61,834 bases of DNA from an uncultured Archangium sp. (lineage in GTDB: Bacteria > Myxococcota > Myxococcia > Myxococcales > Myxococcaceae). The notes beneath the pieces are model-generated. The model was given only the letters and a program-made list of their open reading frames with translations. It searched no databases and was not told the DNA's origin. The position numbers were made by a program, and so were the translations under genes. Shown here in pieces: positions 33,295 through 41,482 of the stretch; position 1 is the stretch's first letter, and every line of letters starts with the position of its first letter. The DNA is taken from positions 1 to 61,834 of the forward strand of contig CAIVGN010000058.1 in the NCBI GenBank assembly GCA_903905455.1, written 5' to 3'.

Positions 33295-34698
33295 TCACCG
33301 TTCTGGCAGTTCCTGCGGGAGCGCCAGGCGGAAACAGGCGCCGCGCGAGGGGTCACCGGGCTGCAAGGTCACCGTGCCGCCGTGGGCCTCGGTCACCGCG
33401 CGCACGATGGACAGGCCGAGGCCCGTGCCTCGCGCGCTCCCCGCGGGACGCTGGGTGAAGAAGCGCTGAAAGATCTTCTCGCGGTTCCCCTCCGAGACCC
33501 CGGGACCGAAGTCGATGACGTCGGTGATGACGTGCGGGCCCTCGCGGCGCGCCTCGAGCCGCACCTTCGGCGTGACGGCCGGCTGCACCAGCGCGTTGTC
33601 GAGGAGGTTGCGCACGGCCATCGCCCAGCCCTCGCCGTCGAGCCGCACGCGCCCCACCTCCGGGCTGACGTGCACCTCGAACTGCACCCCGGACCAGCGT
33701 GGGTCGTGGCGATAGGTGTCGACGAGCGCCGACAGCCAGGGCGCGTAGTCCACCTCGGTGCGCGTAGCCTCGCGCGCGCGGGCGGCGGTGCGCACCTCGT
33801 CGAGCAACGCCTCGGTGCTCTCCTGGAGCCGCTGCACCGCCTCGGCGATGAGCCGCGTCCACTGCGCGCGCTTCTCGGGCGTCAGCTCCTTCGCCTCGGC
33901 CAGGCGCTCGCTGGCGGCGGCGATGGTGGCCAGCGGGTTCTTGAACTCGTGGGTGAGCGCTCCGGCGAGGGACACCGTGTCGCGCCACCGCGCGTCGAGC
34001 GCCGTCACCACCTCGGTCAGGGCGCGCGCCACCTCACCCAGCTCGTCCTTCCGCCCCAGCAGCGCCGCGTCTGCAACGGCCTTCACCGGGAAGTGCCGCG
34101 CCCCGGCGGCGAGCGCCTCGAGGGGCCCCACCAGCGCGCGCGACAACACCAGGCCCGCGACGAGGGCCACCAGCAGTTGCAGGAGGATCAACTTCGCCAG
34201 CTCGAAGCGCACCAGCACCAGCTGGCGGATCCCCCGGCGCAGCACGGTGTCGAGCGTGAGCGACGCGCCGTTGCCCTGCGACACCGGCACGCGCACCACG
34301 ATGGCCCGCCCCTCGTCGATGGCCACGCTCGTCGGCCGCGCGGGCGGCGCCCCCAGCTCCGGCGCGTCGAGCACCAGGGCCGGCCCGCTGGGCACCTGCA
34401 GCAACGCGTCGAGGCCCCGCGCGACCGGCGACGCGCGCTGCGCGAGCAGCTCGGTATGGCTGTCCCAGGCCACGTGGCCTTCCGCGTCGAAGGTGCGCAC
34501 CCACACCCCGGCCTGCGCGGCGCGGGCGGCCCAGGTCGACTCGGGCACGGTGACCAGCTGCCCGGCGAGCGCCTGCAGCCGCGTCGTCTCCTCGGAGATC
34601 AGCCAGCGCTCCCAGCTGAGCGCCACCCCCAGCATCACGAAGGGCGCGGCGACGATGAGCAGCACCACCGCGAGGATGGTGTGCCGGACCGACTTCAC
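33295..34698 (-). CDS. Membrane sensor histidine kinase
   Basis: 467 residues. GTG start overlapping the response regulator stop by 4 bp. TM1 at ~8-28 (ILAVVLLIVAAPFVMLGVAL), periplasmic sensor domain ~30-155, TM2 ~160-185, HAMP-like linker, then the HisKA helix with the phosphoacceptor in LTHEFKNPLAT (His ~251). The HATPase domain has MAVRNLLDNAL (N box), DFGPGVSEGN (G1) and GTGLGLSIVRAV (G2). A canonical partner for the upstream regulator; the input signal is unknown. Confidence 0.95.
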   Translation of the reverse strand: MKSVRHTILAVVLLIVAAPFVMLGVALSWERWLISEETTRLQALAGQLVTVPESTWAARAAQAGVWVRTFDAEGHVAWDSHTELLAQRASPVARGLDALLQVPSGPALVLDAPELGAPPARPTSVAIDEGRAIVVRVPVSQGNGASLTLDTVLRRGIRQLVLVRFELAKLILLQLLVALVAGLVLSRALVGPLEALAAGARHFPVKAVADAALLGRKDELGEVARALTEVVTALDARWRDTVSLAGALTHEFKNPLATIAAASERLAEAKELTPEKRAQWTRLIAEAVQRLQESTEALLDEVRTAARAREATRTEVDYAPWLSALVDTYRHDPRWSGVQFEVHVSPEVGRVRLDGEGWAMAVRNLLDNALVQPAVTPKVRLEARREGPHVITDVIDFGPGVSEGNREKIFQRFFTQRPAGSARGTGLGLSIVRAVTEAHGGTVTLQPGDPSRGACFRLALPQELPER

Positions 34699-35396
34699 GC
34701 GCCGCCCTGCTTGAGCCGGTAGCCCACGCCGATCACCGTCTCGATGGCTTCGAAGCCGGGGTCGACGGCGGTGCACTTCTGGCGGATGCGCTTGATGAAG
34801 GTGTCGATGGTGCGCTCGGTGATCACCACGTCGGCCCCGCGGGCGAGGTCGATGAGCTGGTCCCGGCTGAGCACGAAGCCCGGCTGCCGGGCGAGCGCGA
34901 GCAGCACCTTGAACTCGCTGCGGGTCAGCGACACCGGCTGCCCCCGCCAGGTCGCCGCGAAGCGCCCCTCGTCGATGACCATGTCGCCGGCGCGCACCAG
35001 CCTCGGCGTGGCCACGACCTCGACCGGCGTGCTGCGCCGGAGCACCGCGCGCATGCGGGCGATGAGCTCGCGGGTGTTGAAGGGCTTGCCCACGAAGTCG
35101 TCGGCGCCCAGCTCGAGGCCGGTGATGCGGTCGACGTCGTCGGCCCGCGAGGTGAGGAAGATGACCGGCACCTGGCTCGTCTCGCGCAGCTTGCGACACA
35201 CCGAGAGCCCGTCGAGCTCCGGCATCATCACGTCGAGCAGCACGAGGTCGAAGGCGCCGCCCCGAAACACCTTCAACCCAGCCTTGCCGTCATGGGCGGC
35301 CGTGACCACGAAGCCCTCCTCTTCGAGGGCGTCTCTCAAGATGCTCACCAGCGCGACGTCGTCGTCGACGAGCAACACCGAGGGGGCGGCCTTCAT
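34695..35396 (-). CDS. OmpR-family response regulator
   Basis: 233 residues. Receiver domain with acidic pocket VDDDV, phosphoacceptor Asp55 in LLDVMMPELDG, Thr in FLTSRAD and Lys in VGKPF. The C-terminal winged helix (LTRSEFKVLLALARQPG, ERTIDTFIKRIRQKC, IGVGYRLKQ) should bind DNA direct repeats. It is translationally coupled to the kinase gene and lies 12 bp after the ileS stop; no target genes can be named. Confidence 0.95.
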   Translation of the reverse strand: MKAAPSVLLVDDDVALVSILRDALEEEGFVVTAAHDGKAGLKVFRGGAFDLVLLDVMMPELDGLSVCRKLRETSQVPVIFLTSRADDVDRITGLELGADDFVGKPFNTRELIARMRAVLRRSTPVEVVATPRLVRAGDMVIDEGRFAATWRGQPVSLTRSEFKVLLALARQPGFVLSRDQLIDLARGADVVITERTIDTFIKRIRQKCTAVDPGFEAIETVIGVGYRLKQGGA

Positions 35397-35408
35397 GTGG
35401 CCCAGGGC

Positions 35409-38234
35409 TCAGCTCACCGCTTCGGTGCAGCGCACGCAGAGTTCCTGCGCGCCGACCTCGGGCTTGAAGGTCCAGCAGCGGGGGCACTTCTGCCCGGTGG
35501 CCGCGGCGAACTTCACCGCCACCTCGCCGGTGCCGGCCTCGAGGTGCACCTGGCTGACGATGAAGAACTCGGCGAGATCGTCGGCGTACTTGTCGAGCAG
35601 CGCCTTGGTGGCGCCCGACGCGGTCACCGTGACCTGCGCCTCGGCCGACTTGCCGATGAGCTTGTCGCGGCGCGCCGCCTCGAGCACCGGCAGCACCGCC
35701 GCGCGCACCTGGAAGAGCGCGTCGAAGTCGGTCACCACCACCGCGTTGGACTGGCCCAACGGCTTGGGGAACGCCTCGAGGAACACCGACTTCTGCTTCG
35801 CGCCGGGCAGGAACTCGTAGGCCTCTTCCGCGGTGAACGACATCACCGGCGAGAGGATGACCAGCATCTCCTTGGCGATGCGGTACAGCGCGGTCTGCGC
35901 GGAGCGGCGCTTGAGGCCGTCCTTCTTGCGCGTGTAGAGCGTGTCCTTCTGGATGTCGAAGTACTGCGCCGAGAGCTCGTTGGCGCAGAAGTCCACCACC
36001 GACTGGAACACGAGGTGGAACTCGTAGGCCTCGTAGGCCTTGTGCACCTTGTCCCCGAGGCCATCGAGCTTGGCGAGCACCCACTGCTCGAGCGGCAGCA
36101 ACTGCGCCACCGGCACCGAGTCGGTCGCGGGGTCGAAGTCGAAGAGGTTCGACAGCGCGTAGCGCACCGTGTTGCGGATCTTCCGGTAGCCCTCGGACAG
36201 CCCGTCGAGGATGGGCATCGAGAGGCGCACGTCGTTGCGGTAGTCGGAGGCCGCGACCCACAGGCGCATCACCTCCGCGCCGTGCTTCTTGGTGATCTCG
36301 TCGGGCGACACCGTGTTGCCCATGGACTTCGACATCTTGTTGCCGTTGCCGTCGACCACGAAGCCGTGGGTGAGGCAGGTCTTGTACGGGGCCACGCCGC
36401 GGGTGCCCACGCCCACCAGCAGCGAGCTGTGGAACCAGCCGCGGTGCTGGTCCGAGCCCTCGAGGTAGAGGTCGACGGGGACGGCCGCGTGCTCGCGCTG
36501 CTCCATCACCGCCGCGAAGCTGCAGGCCGAGTCGAACCACACGTCGAGGATGTCGGTCTCCTTCTTCAGCGTGTCCTTGCCGCAGGCGGGGCACAGGCTG
36601 CCCTCGGCGCGGAAGTCGGACAGCGGGTGCGAGTACCAGGCGCCGCCGCCCTCCTTCGCCACCAGGTCGGCGACCTTGTTCATCACCGCCGGGTCGATGA
36701 GCGCGTGGCTGCACTCGGTGCACACCGCCGTGGGGATGGGCACGCCCCAGGTGCGCTGGCGCGAGATGGTCCAGTCGGGCCGCGTGGAGAGCATGCCCCA
36801 GATGCGGTCGTGGCCCCACTTGGGCACCCAGGTCACGTGGTTGTCGATCTGGTCGAGGGCCTTCTTGCGCAGGTCGTTCGTCTCCATGGAGATGAACCAC
36901 TGCGGCGTGGCGCGGAAGATGACCGGCTTCTTGCTGCGCCAGCTGTGCGGGTAGCTCGTGGTGAGGAACTCGCCGGGCTGGTTGAGCAGCGCGCCCTGCT
37001 CCGCGAGCAACCTGGGCACCGTCTCGTTGGCGTCGAACACGAACTGGCCGGCCAGCAGCGGGCCCACGGTGTCGTCGTAGCGGCCGTCGCCCTTCACCGG
37101 GTTGTAGATCTCCAGCTTGTACCGGAGCCCCACCTCGTAGTCGTCGGGACCATGCCCCGGCGCGGTGTGCACCAGGCCCGTGCCCGCCTCGAGCGTGACG
37201 TGCTCGCCGGTGACGACGGGCAGCGTCTTGTCCATGAACACGTGGCGGTAGGTCAGGCCCTCGAGCTCTTCGCCCGTGGCGTAGCCGAGGATCTTCGTGG
37301 GCGTCACCAGCCCGGCGGCCTCGCCGACCTTGGTGGTCTTCACCGTCAGCTCGCCAGGCGCGAAATCGCTGAGCACCTTCGCCAGCAGCTCCTTGGCAAT
37401 GACCAGCACCCGGCCGGGGGTCAGCTCGTAGAACACGTACTCGAACTTGGGGTTCACGCTGATGGCGAGGTTCGCCGGCAGCGTCCAGGGGGTCGTGGTC
37501 CAGATGGCGAACTCGACCTGCTTGCCGGCGGTGAAGGTGAACTTCGCCGAGAGGTCGGTGGCGCTCTTGAAGGCCACGTAGGTCGAGGGCACCTTGATGT
37601 CCTCGTATTCGATCTCCGCCAGGGCGAGCGCGGTCTGGTCGTAGACGCACCAGAACACGGGGCGGTTGCGGCGGTAGAGCGAGCCCGAGGTGGCGAACTT
37701 CGCCAGCTCGCGGATCTCCTGCGCCTCGAAGTTGAAGTCCAGCGTGCGGTACTTCGCCTCCCAGCGCGCGAAGACGCCCATGCGCTTGAACTCGGCCGCC
37801 TGGATGTCGATGAACTCCAGCGCGTACTCGCGGCACTTCTGGAGGAACTCGTCGCGGGGCATCAGCCGGCGGTCGATCTTCTGCTCGCGCAGCTTCTTCT
37901 CGACCGCCTGCTCGATGGGCAGGCCGTGGCAGTCCCACCCGGGCATGAAGTCGGCGCGGAACCCGACCAGGTTCCGGTACTTCACCACGATGTCCTTCAA
38001 GATCTTGTTGAGCGCGTGGCCGGCGTGCAGCTTGCCGTTGGCGTAGGGGGGGCCGTCGTGCAGCGTGAAGGCCGGGGCGCCCTGGTTCTTCTCCAGCACC
38101 GCCTCGAAGGTCTTCTTCTCTTCCCACGCGGCGAGCATCTTCGGCTCCAACTGCGCCAGGTTCGCCTTCATGGGGAAGCCGGTCTGCGGGAGGTTCAACG
38201 TCGACTTGTAGTCCTTCGCGGGCGCGTCACTCAT
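35409..38234 (-). CDS. ileS: Isoleucyl-tRNA synthetase
   Basis: 941 residues, type 1 bacterial IleRS size. ATP-binding signatures: PYANGKLHAGHALNK (HIGH motif, ~67) and NKMSKSMGN (KMSKS, ~635). The CP1 editing domain lies between (~200-400). Near the C-terminus KCPRCWTFKPEV and ELCVRCTE bind zinc. Start MSDAPAKDYKSTLNL is chosen; ten earlier in-frame residues follow a weaker start. It attaches isoleucine to tRNA-Ile. Unlike many bacteria it is not followed by lspA but by the two-component genes. Confidence 0.98.
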   Translation of the reverse strand: MSDAPAKDYKSTLNLPQTGFPMKANLAQLEPKMLAAWEEKKTFEAVLEKNQGAPAFTLHDGPPYANGKLHAGHALNKILKDIVVKYRNLVGFRADFMPGWDCHGLPIEQAVEKKLREQKIDRRLMPRDEFLQKCREYALEFIDIQAAEFKRMGVFARWEAKYRTLDFNFEAQEIRELAKFATSGSLYRRNRPVFWCVYDQTALALAEIEYEDIKVPSTYVAFKSATDLSAKFTFTAGKQVEFAIWTTTPWTLPANLAISVNPKFEYVFYELTPGRVLVIAKELLAKVLSDFAPGELTVKTTKVGEAAGLVTPTKILGYATGEELEGLTYRHVFMDKTLPVVTGEHVTLEAGTGLVHTAPGHGPDDYEVGLRYKLEIYNPVKGDGRYDDTVGPLLAGQFVFDANETVPRLLAEQGALLNQPGEFLTTSYPHSWRSKKPVIFRATPQWFISMETNDLRKKALDQIDNHVTWVPKWGHDRIWGMLSTRPDWTISRQRTWGVPIPTAVCTECSHALIDPAVMNKVADLVAKEGGGAWYSHPLSDFRAEGSLCPACGKDTLKKETDILDVWFDSACSFAAVMEQREHAAVPVDLYLEGSDQHRGWFHSSLLVGVGTRGVAPYKTCLTHGFVVDGNGNKMSKSMGNTVSPDEITKKHGAEVMRLWVAASDYRNDVRLSMPILDGLSEGYRKIRNTVRYALSNLFDFDPATDSVPVAQLLPLEQWVLAKLDGLGDKVHKAYEAYEFHLVFQSVVDFCANELSAQYFDIQKDTLYTRKKDGLKRRSAQTALYRIAKEMLVILSPVMSFTAEEAYEFLPGAKQKSVFLEAFPKPLGQSNAVVVTDFDALFQVRAAVLPVLEAARRDKLIGKSAEAQVTVTASGATKALLDKYADDLAEFFIVSQVHLEAGTGEVAVKFAAATGQKCPRCWTFKPEVGAQELCVRCTEAVS

Positions 38235-38263
38235 GGGCGGGGTCGCTAGTCCGACTCGGTGCA

Positions 38264-38318
38264 TCAGGCAAACCTGACCTTTGGGGCGCCGCGAATGAGT
38301 TGATTACCAGTAGTTACC
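38264..38318. promoter_or_regulatory. Palindrome and TTACC direct repeats in the ileS / 38377 divergent region
   Basis: Between ileS (start 38234, leftward) and the small membrane gene (38377, rightward) there is TCAGG-CAAA-CCTGA at 38264-38277 and TTACC-N5-TTACC at 38304-38318, in an unusually AT-rich patch. These are candidate control sites for one or both genes. No regulator can be named. Confidence 0.35.
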
Positions 38319-38376
38319 GATTTGACGACGCTTCATGACTGGCAGTGATTCCGGTTCCCTGCCTAGGGTCCTGCCC

Positions 38377-38697
38377 ATGACCACGAACACCTCGCCGTCG
38401 ACGCAGAACACGCTCAAGTACATCGCGCATGCGGGCGTGCTCGGCCTGTGGCTCATCGCCGGGGGCGTCTTCACCTTCACCCAGCTCTTCGCCTCGCGGG
38501 GCCTGGGCGCGAGCGTCAACTACTGGCTGTGGTTCATCGGCTTCGCGGGCCTCACCACCCTGGCGGTGCGCTTCATCAAGTCGGCGGTGATGGTGCTCAT
38601 CGTGCACGCGGCCTTCGCGGCGCTGCTCAACCTCATCCCCACCTCGATGCCGTGGGCCATGTTCCGCTCCGGCTACGACCTGCTGATCAACCGCTGA
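38377..38697 (+). CDS. Small membrane protein coupled to the zinc-ribbon/TerB-like gene
   Basis: 106 residues with three hydrophobic segments (VLGLWLIAGGVFTFTQLF, LWFIGFAGLTTLAVRF, VMVLIVHAAFAALLNLI). Start MTTNTSPSTQ is preferred to an in-frame ATG 14 codons upstream. Its TGA overlaps the ATG of the next gene (TGATG), so the two are translated together and may interact in the inner membrane. Family not recognised. Confidence 0.78.
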   Translation: MTTNTSPSTQNTLKYIAHAGVLGLWLIAGGVFTFTQLFASRGLGASVNYWLWFIGFAGLTTLAVRFIKSAVMVLIVHAAFAALLNLIPTSMPWAMFRSGYDLLINR

Positions 38698-40334
38698 TGC
38701 GGGGGTGGTTCGGGCTCTTCTTCGTGGCGCTGCCGCTCCTCTACCAGGGGCTGCTGCGCGTGGGCGTGAACGACCTCGCCGCCGCCACCCTGGCCTTCGG
38801 GCTGCTGGCCGCGGGCCTCGTCTTCGTCGCCTCCCGGGTCATCGCCCACAAGCTGAGCGACCTGCGCGACCACCCGCCCTCCGAGCTGCGCCCCACCTTC
38901 GTGTCGCCAGCACTGGAAGACGTGGGTGCCCGCGCCGAGCTCGCCTTTCGGGTCGACGACCCCGACTTCACCGTGCAGCGCCTGCTGGCCACGGCGACCA
39001 CCATCGCGCAGCGGCTCGCGGCCGGTGACCTCGAGGCGGTGCACCCCTTCGTCTCCGACGGCCTCTTCCAGCGCCTGCGCACGCAGCGAAGGCTCTCCCA
39101 GCTCCCCCTCGAGTTCACCGGCTTCCAGGGCCGCGCGGTGAAGGGCGTGCTGGTCGCCGAGGCCTCGGTGGGCGCGCAGTACCAGCACGCCACCCTGCGC
39201 CTGACCCTGGGCGAGGGCCGCGACGCGCAGACGGTGGGCTTCACCCTGCTGCGACGCCGGGCGGCGAAGACGAAGCACGAGGGCCTGGCCGAGGCGAAGT
39301 GTCCTCACTGTGGCGCGGGCCTCGAGCTGGGCGCGACGCAGCGCTGCCGTTTCTGCGAGGCCATCGTGAACTCCGGCGTGCACGACTGGGTGTTGTGCGC
39401 GCTCACGCCCGGGGCGCACCAGCTCGCGCGCCCCGGCGACGTGCTCGACCCGGAGAACGTGCGGCAGGTGGACCCGGACCTCGCCCCTGAAGAGCTCGTG
39501 GACCGCGCCACCCTCACCTTCTGGCGCTGGGTCGAGGCGCGGAAGGGGGGCGACGAGGGCCGCCTCGCGCGCCTCGCCACGCCCGACTTCCTCGAGCTGC
39601 TGGAGCTGCAGGCCGCACCCGAAGGCGTCGTCTCCAGCGGCGGTGGTGAGCTGCGGGCGCTGCGCAGCGTGCGCGGCTTCGACGAGGCCCACGTGCTGCT
39701 GCGCTGGGCCGACACGCCCGGAGGCGTCACCCGCTCCCACCAGACGGTGTTCAAGCTGCGCCGGCCACACGGGCTGCGCACCACCACGGCGCTGGGGCTC
39801 TCCACGTTCCGCTGCCTCCAGTGCCTCGCCGCGGTCACCGATGCCGAGACGCCGGTGTGCGAGTACTGCGGCGCCTCGCTGCGCGATGCCTGGTGCCTCA
39901 ACGATCTCGAGGCGTTCACCACGTGGTCCGACCAGGCGGTGGCGCTGCGCAAGAAGGTGGGCGGAGACTGGGCCCGCGCGGCCACGCCGGCGCAGCGGGA
40001 GGCCGCCCTGGGGCTGCTGGTCTCGGTGGCCAGGGCCGACGGCGTGCTCAGCGAGGCCGAGGTGGAGCGCCTCGAACTGGTGGCGGCGAAGTGGCAGGTG
40101 CCGCCGGGGCAGCTCGCGGCGGCGCTGCAGGCCCCGGCGTCAGGGACGCCGAAGTTCGCGCGCGCCCTGGCGCTGTCGTTGACGCAGGAGCTGGTAGAGC
40201 TGGCGTTCGTCGACGGGAAGCTCGAGCCGAAGGAACGCAAGCGCCTCGACGCCCTCGCCACCACCCTGGGTACCGAGGCCGAGCTCAGCCGCGCACTCGC
40301 CCAGCAGTTGGCGCAGCGCTTCACGCGGGGGTGA
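38697..40334 (+). CDS. Tim44-like/TerB-like protein with two zinc ribbons
   Basis: 545 residues. N-terminus with two membrane segments (LFFVALPLLYQGLL, LAAATLAFGLLAAGLVFVA). Residues ~85-190 resemble the Tim44/MBA1 family (AQRLAAGDLEAVHPFVSD, FQGRAVKGVLVAEASV). Then a zinc ribbon CPHCGAGLELGATQRCRFC, a second Tim44-like module (~265-375), another ribbon CLQCLAAVTDAETPVCEYCG, and a C-terminal TerB-like helical domain (LGLLVSVARADGVLSEAEVE, AFVDGKLEPKERKRLDAL). Such proteins are predicted to be membrane-associated scaffolds. Coupled to the small membrane gene by TGATG. Confidence 0.85.
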   Translation: MRGWFGLFFVALPLLYQGLLRVGVNDLAAATLAFGLLAAGLVFVASRVIAHKLSDLRDHPPSELRPTFVSPALEDVGARAELAFRVDDPDFTVQRLLATATTIAQRLAAGDLEAVHPFVSDGLFQRLRTQRRLSQLPLEFTGFQGRAVKGVLVAEASVGAQYQHATLRLTLGEGRDAQTVGFTLLRRRAAKTKHEGLAEAKCPHCGAGLELGATQRCRFCEAIVNSGVHDWVLCALTPGAHQLARPGDVLDPENVRQVDPDLAPEELVDRATLTFWRWVEARKGGDEGRLARLATPDFLELLELQAAPEGVVSSGGGELRALRSVRGFDEAHVLLRWADTPGGVTRSHQTVFKLRRPHGLRTTTALGLSTFRCLQCLAAVTDAETPVCEYCGASLRDAWCLNDLEAFTTWSDQAVALRKKVGGDWARAATPAQREAALGLLVSVARADGVLSEAEVERLELVAAKWQVPPGQLAAALQAPASGTPKFARALALSLTQELVELAFVDGKLEPKERKRLDALATTLGTEAELSRALAQQLAQRFTRG

Positions 40335-40365
40335 ATCGCAGCGCGGGCGGGTCGTCGGTGGCGCC

Positions 40366-40566
40366 ATGCCGTTTCGAGCGCTCGCGATCCTCGTCCTCTC
40401 CGCCATCCCCGCAGCGCCCGTGCAGCCCTCCACGCCGGCCAACACCCGCGTCGAATGCCTCAAGTCGTGCGCCGGCGCGCCCAAGGAAGCGACCGGGGCC
40501 CGGCTCCTCGAGTGTCTGAACCGCTGCGACGCGCCGACCGTCGATGCCGGGGTCCTCAGGCCGTAG
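40366..40566 (+). CDS. Small secreted Cys-rich protein, paralogue of 44062-44289
   Basis: 66 residues with a signal peptide (MPFRALAILVLSAIPAAP). The mature part carries ECLKSCAGAPKEATG and LECLNRCD: two CxxxC-type pairs that likely form disulfides in a helical hairpin. The same pattern occurs in the gene at 44062. No binding or catalytic motif is known. Too short to score by family; supported mainly by the signal peptide and the paralogue. Confidence 0.6.
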   Translation: MPFRALAILVLSAIPAAPVQPSTPANTRVECLKSCAGAPKEATGARLLECLNRCDAPTVDAGVLRP

Positions 40567-40578
40567 CGCGCGGCCCGC

Positions 40579-41028
40579 TCAGGTCGCCGCGGCGACCACC
40601 TGCACCTCGAGGCGGATGTCTTCGCTGTCGGCCCGCAGGTAGATGGGCTCGAGCGCGTTGTCGGGCCGCCCCCAGGGCTCGTTGCCGACGATGATGCGCG
40701 GCAAGCCCAGCGCCGAGTCGATGGACATGGCGCGCTTCACCTGGCCCGCGGTGATGTTCGCCAGTTCGCGCAGCGTGTCCTCCATCATGCTCACGTCGAC
40801 GTCCGCGGGGTCCATGCTGAAGAGCCGCGCCCCCAGCTTCTGGCAGCTCGCCTCGTCGCCCATCACCACCACCACCACCGGCACCTTCCCGGGTATGGGC
40901 AGCACCGCGCGCCGGTACGCCGCGATGTTCTGGGTCGTGGTTGCCAGCGCGAACTTCACGTTCATCATGGTGATGGTGACGCTGTTGACCATCGAAGCGA
41001 TCGCGTCTGCCGATGGAAACTTGCTCAT
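40579..41028 (-). CDS. CheX/CheC-like chemotaxis phosphatase domain protein
   Basis: 149 residues. The conserved helix EDTLRELANITAGQVKRAM carries the family E-x-x-N catalytic pair, preceded by VVVVVMGDEASCQKLGARL and followed by GLPRIIVGN. CheC/CheX/FliY proteins remove phosphate from CheY-P. No chemotaxis cluster is nearby, so it may act on another receiver. The start MSKFPSADA at 41028 is chosen over in-frame upstream Met codons. The 169 bp upstream (41029-41197) have no gene. Confidence 0.82.
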   Translation of the reverse strand: MSKFPSADAIASMVNSVTITMMNVKFALATTTQNIAAYRRAVLPIPGKVPVVVVVMGDEASCQKLGARLFSMDPADVDVSMMEDTLRELANITAGQVKRAMSIDSALGLPRIIVGNEPWGRPDNALEPIYLRADSEDIRLEVQVVAAAT

Positions 41029-41197
41029 GTCGCCTCTGTGGAAGCCCTGCGCCGGAACCCTGACGGGCCGACGGCCCCGGGGTGGCTTGAGCAATGGGCG
41101 TGCCTTGTTGGATCTGCCCCGTGGATCACACGATTGCTGGGGGTTCCGTCCGGGGCCGCTGGGTCACGCCTGACTGATCAGGGTCGCGGAAGGGCGT

Positions 41198-41455
41198 TCA
41201 CTTCTTGACGAGGCGGTCCACGAGCGCCACGTAGGCCGTCATCGACGCGTCCTTCGCGGCCCCCTTCTTCTGGGTCCAGGCGTCGAACTTCGCGCGGCCC
41301 TTGAAGTCGAGCATGCCGGGGCGCGAGCCGCTGACGTCGCCCACCGTGGCCTGCTTGAAGAGCGCGTACAGCTCGAGCAGCTCGTCGTTGGAGGGCGCTT
41401 CTTTCAGGGTCTTCACGCGCTTCTGGGCGTCTTCGAAGGACTCGATGAGGGTCAT
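41198..41455 (-). CDS. Acyl-CoA-binding protein
   Basis: 85 residues, the exact size of eukaryotic ACBP. The four-helix signature is present: FEDAQKRVKTLKEAPSNDEL, LELYALFKQATVGDVSG, GMLDFKGRAKFDAWTQKKG (the acyl-CoA-binding Tyr-Lys region) and AYVALVDRLV. It binds long-chain acyl-CoA in the cytosol. This family is scarce in bacteria but known in myxobacteria. It follows the FMN-barrel-GNAT gene by 27 bp on the same strand. Confidence 0.94.
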   Translation of the reverse strand: MTLIESFEDAQKRVKTLKEAPSNDELLELYALFKQATVGDVSGSRPGMLDFKGRAKFDAWTQKKGAAKDASMTAYVALVDRLVKK

Positions 41456-41482
41456 GTGGCGGCCGACGGTAGCGCAGCGCCC

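Noticed and set aside
35290-38249. Long open frames in other phases over ileS
   Set aside because: ileS has complete HIGH, KMSKS and zinc motifs in its own frame; the others are Arg/Gly/His-rich shadows.
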